From Ailanthus altissimus (Eukaryota > Streptophyta > Magnoliopsida > Sapindales > Simaroubaceae), in assembly GCA_946807835.1 (NCBI GenBank), contig OX327706.1, positions 25,843,001 to 25,907,000 of the forward strand: DNA of 64,000 nucleotides, written 5' to 3'. The notes beneath the pieces are model-generated. The model was not told the origin of the DNA, ran no database searches, and saw only the letters and a program-made list of their open reading frames with translations. This document shows positions 10,957 to 23,149 of the stretch, in pieces (positions within the stretch are counted from its first letter, which is position 1; every line of letters starts with the position of its first letter). The position numbers were made by a program, and so were the translations under genes.

Positions 10957-13900
10957 TTATAAGATGGCCTTCACACTCCGTTGCCAAAGGTTAGGTTTCT
11001 TGCTTGGGCGTCGGGGTGCAAAGTTGAGACCAAACATCTCCCTGAAAGCCTCCTCAGGCTTGACAAAAGTAACCAGCTTTCCCACAATTGCAGCACTTTC
11101 TGCAATGTGGTTCATGTCTTTCGTTTCAGTCCACAAGAGGTTGACAAAATGCCATTTCCTGTACTTTGTTTGCAACCCAATACCCCATTTTAGAAAGAGG
11201 TTTTGTCTCTGTTCTCTAGAAAACCTCTTCTGCAGTTGTTGGCTCAGCATATACCTTTCTTGCCGTAGTGCCTTCATGCTGTTAATTACGAATAAATTGC
11301 ACTTGAAAATGGTCACAAACGTGAAAATGAAAAACTTGGGACATGTCAAGAAGATGCAATGAGTATTACCTTGAAGCTTGTGTCACAGTTCGCCAATCTT
11401 CCACGGCTTGATTGCCCTGGGAAAATGTGTCCTTTAGGAAGGACAACCGCCTGTGCTCTACCTCCATATAGATAGAGTCTTTCGGATCTCCTTTAAATAG
11501 CAGGAAGAAGTAGGTGCGGTGAACCAACGAGATGTTGCAAGCATGCCAAAGTTCAATGATCTCTCTTTGAAGTCTCTTGAATTCAAGGGGCCACTCCCAA
11601 TGACTTACCAAACCATCTTGTATTGGATCCAAACCAACGTCTCTTACACTCTTTACAGGTACAACTGACTTTGCTTGTTTGTCCTATATTCATGATGCAT
11701 GACAGCCAAGTGTAATGAATAACTGAGATTCTAAGGGAGCTGCCTATACTTTGCAAAAGAAAGGGTAAGAGATAGAAGCTGTCCTACTACAAAGGTTTTT
11801 AGCAAGATTCTGTTATTTCTTCCAGCTTTGAGATTATAAGATCAATTTTTTACAAGATTATAAAGAAAAGATAACTAAATTAATACACACTTACCTCATC
11901 ATCAGCGAGTTGCTTCTTATCCTGAGGATCACTCATTTCTTCCCCAATGAGTTGCTTATCATCCCTAGCATCGCTCATTTCTTCCACAGTGAGTTGCTTC
12001 TCATCCTGGGGATCAGTCATTTCTTTGCCACCGAGTTGCTTCTCATCCTGAGGAACAGTCATTCCCTCCCTTTGTGCAATTGGAGTACTATGATCTAAAT
12101 CGGTAATTTCCTCCATTTGTGAAACTGAGGTACTAATACAGGTACTTTCTGCAGCATTTGAAGTTTCTACATTCTGTTCTTGCAGCTCATCAAAAGCTGA
12201 ACTTTCTGATATCTGAGATCCATTTATTGATGAATTCTCGGGATCGACAACATATTTCAATGCAGAAATTTTTCTTGGTAGACTCCCTGGTCTTCCAGTG
12301 AAATCTCTCTCAAAAAAAATTGGAGGGGTGTTCTCGTACTTCTCATCATTCCCAAATCGATACGAGGACAAACTATTCATTATACTTGCTTTGCAACTTT
12401 TACTCCTTGCTAACTTCAAGCTGGAAGGTGTGCATGTGTCTTTCTCAGGAAACCATTGAGGTTGTTCTACAGTAGATGCAGTAACAGAATCAAGAATGTT
12501 GCCTTTCCACTCTTTTTGTTCCTTCAGGGTGCGCGACTTCACTTCTGCACGTTTTCCTTTCTCAGTCTCAGTCAACCCAGAGGGAGCTGGGTTTACCTCA
12601 GCGGATAGCATATTCAATCCTCCTTCTATGTTCAGGATGGTATCTGATTTGTTTGCATCGACATCTGTACTTGTGCTTTCCTCCATTTGAGTGCATCGAA
12701 CATCTGATGTGTTTGCATCGTCATCTGTATTTGTGCTTTCCTCCATCTGAATGCATCCAATGTCCTTGTAAAGATACTCTATATTCTGATCATTTGGTTC
12801 CTCAATCTCCTCCTGATGCAGATCACTTTCATCAAAATTAGGAACACTAAGATACTGTATATTCTCATCATTTGGCTGCTCAATCTCCTCCCGATGCAGA
12901 TCAGTCTCAATAAACTTAGGAACACTGCCTTTGTCCTGTTGATAGGATTTAGTGTGTGGGATTTTCTCTTCAAAGTCAGGAAGTTGGAAGAAGTTCTCAT
13001 CAGAACTTCCTCTGCTGTGTCCATGAGAACAAGAAGATGTGTCCGAAGATCTGATACTGATATCTACACAGTGAGGATTTGCTAAATTCTGGGTCCGTAT
13101 CTTAAGATTTTCAAAATCCCACGAACTTCGCACTCGCAATTTAGGGTACTGATCATCTGTACCTTCCTGGAAGAGGACAATGGCAAAGAAAAATAAGAAT
13201 AGCGAAGGTACATCGAAATAGAATCTGACAATTAAATTGAAAATTGAACTTTACATACATATACCAATGGAGGCTTATCATCTGATCCGTTTCCAGCCCC
13301 TTGTAGAAGATCCTCAACTTGAGCCCGAGCAAGGTCTCGTTGCAGAGTCAGCTCAACTACCTCTTTTTCTAGCTGCATGATGGAGAAAAGAACCAAGGAA
13401 TAAAAGGTATTAGTTGATCAATGTTGCACACATGAATAGGTAACTCTGTAACATGTCATGCGTATGCTTCCAGTTGAGAATTCAACTGAACTGTAACCTA
13501 AATCAACTAGCCTCAAAACTGACCTAGTTGGAGATGTACATCAACTGATATTTGGTTTCAGGCCCAATTTGCTTTGAAAGAAATTTCTTTTACGGGTTAT
13601 TTATTGTCAGGAATGAGCAAAGTTTGCATTTCGTATAAGTTTTGAAGAAAGGTATGTTTCTCTATATTAGTTAAGCTCTGCAAAAATTTAGTATCGAAGT
13701 TTTCAGATGTTGCACAGCTTCTTTTTGGTTGCATAAATTCAATGTGCTTGATATTGTTAACCAAATAACCACAGAAAAGGAAATTAATTTAAACAAATTA
13801 GACTTATATGTGTACCGTTGAGGTTAAGAAGCTTGGGGTCCTACACTTAAATGGCAATTTAAAGTTAAGTGAAGAGACTGTTATGATCATTTATGAAAAA

Positions 13901-16900
13901 ACTTTAACAGTAAGCTGGAGGCTTTAGATGAGAAACTAACAAGCAGAGATGATAAAAATGTAAGCACAGGATCTGGCAACCTTGAAGAAAAATTGATTCT
14001 AGTTACGGATAGCAGGACAGAGATATGAATCTAGTTGTGGGTAATACTGCAGCTGAATGAACAGAAGGAATTTGTGACAGAGATACTGTAAGCAAAAAGG
14101 AAGCATGAGGGAACAAGTGCCAAGGACTATTAATTTGTGAAATTTCTCAACCTCAAGGATAATAACGATCTACATGGAAGGGTAGTGCATGGCTGAATTA
14201 ATACGTATGTGAAATAATGCTTCAATAGGTCACCAATCTGCAATTGAAGTTCTATTATGTGATACTATGAGGTTAGATACCTCGTGCATATATCATTCAT
14301 GATATATGTTTCTCCTGATAGAATATGAGCATTTTGTCCCGATATTAGATACACAATGGGTGTTTGAAGAACTTAATGGTATTAAAAAGTTGATATTATT
14401 GCACTATTTCATCACCTTTTGTATCCGAAGGTCTTTTTCTCTCAGCATTGTGGCAGAATCAGGTCTAATAAAGGCTGGTCCTGAGCTTCTCAGTTCATTC
14501 TCCAATCTGGCTAATTCTCTTTGCAAATGTTTTACTAACACTTTGTCAGACATAACTATGTTGACTTGTGCATTAGTTATTACTTCTTTAGCACAACTTG
14601 CAAACAAGAGGGTGTTTCTTGATTGCTCAACATGGCTTCGTGCAGGGCTCATGGTACAGATGATGGCAGTTCTTGCATTGCCTCCCAAAGAGGACTGCAG
14701 TATGTGGGTTAGCTTTGAATCTCTGAAAGGAACATGGCCATTTCTTCCTTTGCTGCATCCAACCATAAAAGTAATATATATAGGCAAGAAAAATATCATA
14801 ATATACTTCATTGAATGCTAGAGCTTTAAATGTTAAAATAATGAAAAAAAATAAACAAAAGAAAAGCAGTCATCTGAAATGCATTTTTCTTTGAAACAAT
14901 TATAAGGATATAATATGCCAGCATGTCACCCAAACATGTACTTAAGGCTAACAGGTTTGAACACATTGAACACAAGAGGCACACATCAAACTCACAAGGA
15001 ACATATTGGTTATGATTTTCAAGTATTCTAATGCAACATATATTGCATTTTCTTCAAGAAAAGTAAAGATCAGCCTCAACAACCGGATACATCGATAATC
15101 ATTTAAAGGCCAAATGTCTCTGACTTTCAAAATAAATTAGAAATCTGCTAAGAATTTTCTAGAACTGTTTGCTTTATTAATAATTGTCATAACAGGAAGG
15201 AAACGTGGAAAGGTCCTCTTAATTACTGAAGGAACCTGAAAGGAAAATATGATTAAGTGCAGTTCTTGACAGTATTACAGCATCATAACCATCTCCTCTT
15301 GGAGCTTCCAACTAAAGTTAAAAGAAGTAGACATTCACCAGATTTTATCTGCCCTATGTGCATTTCATTGTCATTGTAACAAGTCATTAAACTGTTTCCC
15401 ATATGAGGCAAATTTCTTGAGTACTACCAACAAGCAAAAGGGATAGAGCACAACACTGCTGGCACACAAGCTAACCTTAGCTTACGGATAACAGTTCCCA
15501 ATGTTAGTAAACTGCGATTTATATGGCAACCTTCCTTCAATCTTGTTCCAGCTGACAAGGCCTGAGATGCACGCTCGCTTCCTGCAAGATCAATAAAATT
15601 CTGCACAAAACAGAATATATATCATGGTTGTTTCTGATTCTGCTGTATTAAATCATAAATAAAATAAAATAAAAAATCTACTGATGTGTACCACTGTGGC
15701 TGTAAGGGCGCTTGGGTCATTGCCAAAAAACTCATGTGCAGTACTCTCCATTGTCTGAGTCATAAACATAATTCGGTAAAATGGATATCAAAAAATTAAG
15801 CAGTGTCAAATAAGAGTTTCCAAATAATGAAACATTGATTACCAGTCTCAAAATCTGATGAGATCTGGAGCTTGTTTGATTCAGAGAAGTCTCCCCTATC
15901 TGTCTTTGAGCTACCAAATATTCATTTGGACATTAGTCAAATATATAGCTATGGCTGATCTAGTGAAAACAAAGCTAGTTAAGATCATCCTTACCTTTAC
16001 AGATGGATAGAAGCTCTTTAAGGTGATTCCAGTCCTTAAGAGTTTCCTCTGAGAGTCTCTCAACAATAGTTCCTCTCTATCAGGATAAATTAAACAGAGT
16101 TAGTGTGACTAGATATACAAAAATCAATTCTTCACCACGCCAAAAATTGAAATTCACCTCGGGATCGTCTAGGAGTCTAAGTGGAGTGGTATCCGCACTA
16201 AGAAGGTCTCTGACAGATTCATTGTAGATCTCCATAGCAGAGAACTTCAAAAGAAATTTTCTTTCCTTGTGCTACAAAAAATGGAAAAAATTACAATTTT
16301 CTTCTAAACAAGGGGAAAACTGAAGAAATATTATGTGGAGGAGGGTTGAATATAATGTAAATTGGAGTTCTAAGGAATTAGAATTTTGGTTACCTTCTCT
16401 ATGTAGTGATATATATCTGCCATTGTGTACTCTGTAATTCCACTCATGGTGTATGTCTTTCCACTGCTTGTTTGTCCATATGCGAAAACACTTGCTGAAA
16501 GAAGATCTATAAAATTAGTTGAAAGAGTTGAAGGCAAGGTTCAAGAAACAGGAAAATGAAAAAAATTGAGAACGCAGATGTATTACTACTCACAGTTTAT
16601 GCCACTGATAACCGAAAGAGCAACTTCCTTGGCTCCTTCCTCATACACCTTCCTTGTATTGCAATCGCAGCTAAACACTCTGTCTAAAACCAAAAATTAA
16701 ACCAACAAATAGACCAGAACAACAGATCAGAAGAGTATGAGCGGACTGATGCTGATGCTGATTCTATGCAAGATAAATTGCTGACATATACGATTGTACA
16801 ATCTGCTTCTCTAATAAAACTAAGTAGCAGAAAACACTAATTTCAACTCATTTAAATTCTGTAAGATAGTTGATAAATATCAATGCAGCCAACCTTATAT

Positions 16901-17246
16901 AATGACTGTAGAAAATTATTGTTTGAAACTAAAATTGGATAAACCTTTTGCATACATAGGGAATTGGTACCTTACTGTAATGGCCAGAAACAGGACATCA
17001 AATTCTGATGCAATTATGTGAGCACTTACCAAATGTGTAGGAAGTTGGATACATTGACCGTTCAGCAATTGAAAGAGTGTTCCTGTATATGATAGTATTG
17101 TTATTGATACATTCCCAATCTGAGACATCATTCCTTGCAATTTCTTTCTCATTCAAAGGCCTCAACCGAACTGAAACATAAATTTTCTCCGCACAGCCGC
17201 CTGGGCTTGGTGCATGTATTGGCTCCTCCTCACTAGCTGCTCCCAT
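10957..17246 (-). CDS. Kinesin-like protein, KIN-7 (NACK-type) family
   Basis: Thirteen exons (minus): 17246-17030, 16683-16594, 16494-16394, 16271-16158, 16076-15995, 15910-15843, 15754-15692, 15600-15476, 14752-14416, 13372-13265, 13166-11895, 11683-11370, 11278-10957. All borders are GT-AG and the frame runs through 1070 residues. The N-terminal motor domain (about 20-345) has the P-loop GQTSSGKT (about 109-116), switch I SSRSH (about 215-219) and switch II DLAGSE (about 249-254). Next come a neck/coiled-coil helix ([15 protein letters not shown]) and a long acidic, low-complexity middle (exon 11, 424 codons). The C-terminal region (about 860-1070, with [12 protein letters not shown] and [13 protein letters not shown]) matches the NACK-type C-terminal domain (DUF3490). 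Family members are plus-end microtubule motors; some drive phragmoplast expansion by activating a MAP kinase cascade, others are little studied. The N-terminus lacks an obvious organelle transit peptide. Exon 11 contains three in-frame tandem duplications. The gene looks intact. The exact KIN-7 subgroup is inferred (closest in feel to KIN-7E/F/G). Confidence 0.93.
11910..12077 (-). repeat. 42-bp coding minisatellite in KIN-7 exon 11
   Basis: Four consecutive 42-bp units, each opening on the plus strand with TTGCTT(C/A)TCATC-like sequence. They encode four copies of a 14-residue unit of the form [14 protein letters not shown]. The units differ by several substitutions, so the array is not very recent. 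It stays in frame. Confidence 0.85.
12640..12760 (-). repeat. 60-bp in-frame duplication in KIN-7 exon 11
   Basis: Two adjacent ~60-bp units, each containing GTGCTTTCCTCCAT on the plus strand. They encode two copies of a ~20-residue unit with core QMEEST(N/S)TD.DAN.S. Confidence 0.8.
12768..12923 (-). repeat. 78-bp in-frame duplication in KIN-7 exon 11
   Basis: Two adjacent ~78-bp units encode two copies of a 26-residue acidic segment with core DLH.EEIE.PND.NI.YL. Together with the two other arrays in the same exon, it shows repeated slippage or unequal exchange in the linker of this kinesin. Confidence 0.8.
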
Positions 17247-18700
17247 CTCTCACCTTTTCTCACAGTTTTTAACAAACTCAGATTCTAAAAGTATATCAAA
17301 TGAGGCCATATACAAAGAAACCAATTTACTCTAACCAGAACTTCTATCTTTTACTTCTTTTTTCTTCAACTGCTCACAACTTTTTCTTCACAATTCAATT
17401 AATGCTTCACCTTTCAGATTTTGTTCTATAAAGCAGGACTTGCTGGTTTCCTACAAAACGTAAGGGCCAGCCAACTTTTAGATACCTCAATCATCATCTG
17501 CATCAACAAACTAATCATGGGTTAGAGCTAAATTCAACCGTCAACCCAGTATATTTCTCAGTGTCTTGTCTTAACCCAGAAACCCATTTCTTTATTTGAC
17601 TTTTTTAATCCAAACATTTCATTAAAAAAACACAGATTCTCAATCATCAGCTACTATCATTATCTGAGATTAATAACTAACAAACAAACAGCTGGGTTTA
17701 TGCATATATAATATTCATATTTGGACTTTTCCTCTAATGGTTCACAATTACACTCTGTCAAAAGTCTTCTCCTTCTAATCTAACGTTATTTTAATATAAA
17801 AATGAGCTCGGAATTATTAGAGCAAAAAGTGTTTTTGTTTTAAATTTTTAAAAAAAATACAGAGAGAAATTTTACCTTGTAGGAAGAGAATTAACAGTGG
17901 AATGTTTTTGATCTCCCGAAGATTCTTCATCCCTAACTCCATGTGCACATTTGGTCGTTTAAATTAACAAAAAATCGTGTTTTTGGCTGTTTCAACGCTA
18001 TCCGAAATTCAGCTGCCTTGACAGAGAAATTCCAAACATTGAGACATGACTTCGCCAAAATTCCCAAAATAATAGAATCCAGGAAACAGACCTTCAATTC
18101 CAAACAATCCGAAAATAGCCCAAATATAATAAAAATAACAAATAATCCCAGACAAAATTCAAAATTCTCTGATAATTCTACCCGAAATTCGCTCCAAAAA
18201 TAAATGATAAGAACTTTAGCTTAGTTAGAAACATTTTTCAAACTTTTATGCAATTGTCTGGTGGCCGAAAATGAATTTGCCATGATTCTCATGAACCCAT
18301 TAATAATAACAATATATGTAAATAAATAAACAAATTAATAGTTGTAATATTCTCTCATCTCATGCAGCTGTGCCTGTGAACATGTTATTTCAAAGCTCGC
18401 TTTTTCTGAAACAAATAAAAAAAGTACATAAAATCTAACAAGTGTGTCGAGAAAGAGATCGATAGAGAGAGAGACACATATTTGGTGGTCCTTCCCTTCC
18501 CGCTTTCTCTATACGTATAAAAATTTCAAAACGAAAAATTAAAACTTTGGAAGCTTCAAGCTTTTCATTTAAATTGGATCTGCAAAGTGTGGGAAATTTG
18601 AGCGGTGTGGTTATGGCGTCGACTTCTTCATTAGTTAGATATTAGCCTTTGAATTAAATCTACCGCGCTAAGCGAAGACGTTAACTAACTTTTAATTTAT
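17247..18700. other. KIN-7 upstream region
   Basis: It contains the 5' untranslated region and promoter of the minus-strand kinesin. A minus-strand CTACAAG followed by GTAAAA near 17,876 could be a donor of a 5'-UTR intron, but without transcripts this is only a possibility. Short open frames here are not convincing. Confidence 0.45.
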
Positions 18701-19664
18701 TTTTCCAATTATTATTACTAAACTACCCTTAATCTTCCACCTGATTTGCGTTCCTACCACCAAGCCTAAACCCTAATCATGCTTTAGTTAAATGAAATAT
18801 AATTCTTAAGCTAGTGGTATTATAATTTGGGTCACATGCCAACTTTCCATACCTTCCTTGCGTCAAAATCCAAAGTAAATAAACAAAGAGTATTAATATA
18901 CATGAGCTCGAGCCATCAATGAGATACCACTATAAAAAAAGTTAGAATTCTATCATTGTGTAAAGACCTATAAATCAAAGAATAATTTCAAATAACAATT
19001 TGTGTAAAGACCTGAAAATTAAATGATAATTTTAGATAAACAGTTTCAATTAATCATAGACCTCTTAAAAGGTAATATAAACATGCAAATATTTTATCAA
19101 TAGAGATTGCAAAGACAAAAATGAGTTTGATTGTAAGACACACCATTAAGTAAGAACAAAAGTCGATCTTCTGATTCAATGGTGTCAAGTGAAAAGGTTG
19201 TCACTCAATAAATAAACGTTATTCTAATGTGTCAATCATTTATTGAATTAATGATAAACATCAAAATTTAAAGTAAATAAATAAATTAAAAATGAGTACT
19301 ATTATATATTTTAAATTTAAATTTTTATATTTTTATCTTAAATGATATGTCGATAAATAAAAAAATAATGAGTAACTTAAAGATGAAAATATTACGATAT
19401 TAAAATATTCATGATTTTAAGATAGACATCTAAAGTCACATATTAATAAGTGTAGATTAAATTCTACAACGTATAATTTAAGATAAGTTGAATAAAAATG
19501 AGTCTAAATTTATTAAGGGTTGAAATATATATGTCTTTTTAAATATAATTATATAAAAAAAATTTAACATGAGAATGGTTACAAAAACATTCATATTTTC
19601 TTGTTCATATAATTCGATAAAATATTTACTAAAACCGAAATAATAACATTGTAATATCATTCCT

Positions 19665-19791
19665 GGACTTGATAATCTTATTAGCTGGTAACACACCCTC
19701 GTCAATTCCGGTAGATTTTGGACATTGCTTGTGAAGTTAGATATATGACTTTCACCTGCCACAGCATCAGTCACAATTAATATTCTTATTA
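19665..19791. repeat. Dispersed repeat, longer copy
   Basis: It shares GACTTGATAATCTTA-, CACACCCT- and TCACCTGCCACA-type blocks in the same order with 21,250-21,326. The second copy lacks the middle part. It has no coding content. Confidence 0.65.
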
Positions 19792-20569
19792 GAAAATAGA
19801 CAGGAGAGAAAAATAAAATCAAAATCAAAATATTATTATACAAGTTGTTTTTTTATTAAAAAATAATTTAATAAATTACATAATTTATTATATGATAAAT
19901 AATAATATCACGTGACATTATCTAATTACTTTACAATTTTTACATAATTTTTTTATATATTACAAAGTTATATAAAATATTTAAATACATACCATATCAT
20001 AGGTTATATCGCTGATCACTAGAACAAAACTCGTAATCATTAATTAATAAAACTTATGGGATTATGAGTATCGATATATATACCAAGAGTATATTATACT
20101 AGTTATTGCCTACTAGTATAACTATACAGACTATATATTAGGTAGTTTTTTTGTGAATTATTTGTTAAAATTTATTTGTAATATTAATATTAAATATTTA
20201 TTTATAAAAAAATTAACTCTTTTAATTTGCCTTTGACAGTGGGATGGGGTTTGTTTTGTTGATAGCATGGTCTTGTATTGCAGTAATGCTAGTTATTATA
20301 TCCATGGAGATTTCTTTTTGGGATTCACATGAACTTAAAATATAAATCAATTTCTTAGTCGATTTCTTTAGACAGTGGCAGCGTCGCGTTGGGTTCACGA
20401 GAGGTTGAAGCCACTTGGATTTTGAAAATTTTTCAATATATTAGCAAAAACTTCACTTGGTTTAGTTAATTTGTCATATAACCCCCTCTTAGATTACATT
20501 TTTTTGTTTTAATTCCCCTATTCTTGGCTTTGTGACTATCTTTAGATAGCAGAATATTTTTTTAGTAAT

Positions 20570-20755
20570 GTTATGTTTATATAATTAGTATACAAAATTT
20601 ATATTTAAATTAATATAGTAACCGATATGTCAATTATCAATTGATATCATAAAATTATTATGTTAATTAAAATTATAAAATTGATAATTACTTAATAAGT
20701 AATTATATTAATGACATATTAATTAAAATACAAATTATGTAAATTTAGCACCATT
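20570..20755. repeat. Possible MITE (imperfect terminal inverted repeats)
   Basis: The left end (TAATGTTATGTTTATATAAT) is imperfectly complementary to the right end (ATTATGTAAATTTAGCACCAT). Both are followed inward by AATTAATAT-type sequence. The size (~185 bp) and AT content fit a non-autonomous DNA element. The target-site duplication is not clear. Confidence 0.4.
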
Positions 20756-21249
20756 CATATTTAACACGAAGAGTGTGTTAGAATTTTTATTTTTTAAGAT
20801 TAATATTAAATTCTTATCTAAAACTTTATTGATAATAAAATTTAAGCGTTGGGTCCGTTTCATTAATATCAATGCTCTATATTGTAGTTGATGATAATTA
20901 TGAAGAGGAAACCATTCGAATTCATATGATTTTAAAATCAAATCTACGCAAATTTGAGGTGAGGGACTTATTAAGATTTTTCCTGAAAGGATTAAACCTT
21001 GTCTTTCTAACTAACCAAACATATCCATACTCTCTATATATTTTGTAAATTTTTAAAAAAATCATATACTTATTTCAAGGAGTCATAACATATATCTTAA
21101 ATTTGTAATTAACTTGTCAAATCTTAAGTTGTAAGAAAATAAAATTTGAATGAAACTGCATGACGATGACGATGAGCATTTACTTTATACATGAGATGAG
21201 ACTGATTACCTATAATTTTAATATAACAAAATAGCCTTGTTATCACGTT

Positions 21250-21326
21250 AAACTTGATAATCTTAAATGGTCACACACCCTTGTCATTCCTCACCTGCCA
21301 CAACATCAATCAACATTCTTATTAAA
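21250..21326. repeat. Dispersed repeat, shortened copy
   Basis: Partner of 19,665-19,791 in the same orientation. A stretch between TCATTCC and TCACCTGCC is deleted relative to the longer copy. Confidence 0.65.
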
Positions 21327-21958
21327 GGAAATTAAAAAAAAAAAATTAAAAAAAAGTAAAAAGTAAAGAGAAATTGCATTTGTTGAATTATTCATAAAAT
21401 CCTCAATAGTTTAAAATTTCTCAATTATATCATTTAAAATGAAAATGATAATGCTTTACAGATGAAAATAATAGTAAAAAAATAACTTTAAAAAATATAA
21501 TTAAATATTTAAAAAAAATTAAAGACCTAATAAATAATTCAACAAAAATTATAAGAATTAAACTGTTAATTTCTCAAAAACAAAACAACATAATAAAAAT
21601 TGTCATTACATATTTATAATCCCACATTATTAGTAAATATATATATATATATACATATATACGTACATATGTATGTATGTGGTTTATCTTAGATGCAAAT
21701 ATTCGTATTTTTATAAAATGTGGACATATGTTTTCTTAATTAAAATTTAATATTATATTTTAGTTAAAATAATTTTTATAAAAAAAATCAACTTCTAGAT
21801 TTTATTTTATTTTTTAAAAACAAACATCTGCAATTTAACAAGTTTAGGACATTAACACATGAGACTCATATTATATATATATATATATATATATATTTAT
21901 AATAATATTATACATTATATAATTAGGTTTGGATGGACTTTCGTGCCTAGGTACAAAA

Positions 21959-22176
21959 TGATGTAGTTTAAGAATTACAAAACTTCTTAATTAAATTAAA
22001 ATTTATTATTTTTTAAAATATCTTAATTAGTTTGAGTCATAATTTAATTTATTTTTTTAATTTAGTAATAATTATTTGAATCATATTCTTATTTCAATAA
22101 AAAATCTTATTTGGATAAGTTTAAAATAATTATTGGTTAGTATAAATATATGTCTTTTGTATTATTAAAAAAGATT
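21959..22176 (+). repeat. LTR-like dispersed repeat, copy 1
   Basis: It aligns by eye with 61,462-61,694 in the same orientation over more than 200 bp. Shared blocks are TTAGTTTGAGTC, AGTAATAATTATTTGA, TATTCTTATTTCAATA and TAGTATAAATATRTCTTTTG. The last of these looks like an LTR promoter/R region. It is probably a solo or truncated LTR. Confidence 0.6.
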
Positions 22177-22338
22177 TTATAGATCTCTAAATATACGTGG
22201 TTATATTTTTGTTAAAACTAAAACATAAAATTTATTATTTAAAGTTTATATATAAAAAATATAAAGCAGTTTTAAGGTTTCAATAGAACTCGTACATCCT
22301 TATAAGGCAAGCAAGATCAGACCTTTGGCCTCGGGTGA

Positions 22339-22622
22339 GGGACATTAACACTGTTACCCCCTAAGGTTACATAAATTACATTTTAATGATAATTTATTGA
22401 TTTTAATTTTAATTATACTGTCACTTTATCTACTTACTTTAAAGGATGAAAATACCTTTAATATTATATTTTTTTAATACATAAATAATTAAAATATTCT
22501 TAAAAAGTAATAATATTTTTATTTTTTAAATTAAATTGATGTGATAACAGTATAATTAAAATTAAAGTTACTATTAAAATATAATTTATATAAACCTCAG
22601 GGGGTGACAGTGTTAATACCCA
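22339..22622. mobile_element. MITE-like element, copy 1
   Basis: The left end GGGACATTAACACTGT and the inverted right end (read backwards as GGGTATTAACACTGT) form terminal inverted repeats. They extend inward for about 60 bp with decreasing match (…ACCCCCT…AAATTA.ATTTTAAT). The element is about 285 bp, AT-rich and noncoding. A related copy lies about 280 bp downstream. Confidence 0.75.
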
Positions 22623-22899
22623 CCTTAGGTGATCATATCATATGAGCCGGCTTTGAATTTGTTTCCATAACAAAAGGGAGGTGGGCAAAGAAAAAGCTGC
22701 TAAAGTTAAAAAAGAAAAAATGTGGGGGACTGTTTTGACCAAAAGAATCATTATTAAAATGAACACGCCCATGTGATGATGATATAAAATTCGTCTTTGG
22801 TTGGGTGACCCATGCATGTCTCTCATGAAATCTTTTTTGCGTTAAAAGAGAAAACCCAAAAAAAAAATAAAAAATAAAATTGACAACCTGCTATCAGTT

Positions 22900-23149
22900 C
22901 GGGATATTAACACTGTAACCCTCGGAAATTGGCATAAAATTATATTTTAATAACAATTTTAGTTTAAATTATATTATCATTCCTTCTACATAATTAAGAA
23001 GATGAAAGTATTTTTATTTTTAAATATATTTTAATTATTTATAAAATAAAATTATGAAAGCATTATTATTTTTTAATAAAATAAAAAAATTAATGTAATT
23101 AAAACTAAAACTACAGTAAAAATATAATTTGCACCAACTGTTAATGAGC
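22900..23149. mobile_element. MITE-like element, copy 2
   Basis: It starts GGGATATTAACACTGTAACC and ends ...CAACTGTTAATGAGC, with inner blocks related to copy 1 (AAATTATATTTTAATAACAA). It is the same family as 22,339-22,622 but more decayed at the right end. Confidence 0.65.

Larger units (their letters stand above)
18700..22338. other. AT-rich spacer with repeat remnants
   Basis: No gene is seen. It contains a segment at about 19,665-19,791 that is repeated in shortened form at 21,250-21,326. A MITE-like inverted-repeat region lies at about 20,570-20,755. (AT)n runs occur near 21,642 and 21,874, and an LTR-like segment at about 21,959-22,176 is repeated at 61.46 kb. Confidence 0.6.

Noticed and set aside
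12496..13085. Several plus-strand open frames opposite KIN-7 exon 11
   Set aside because: They are antisense shadows of the repeat-rich kinesin exon and have no domains or splice structure of their own.
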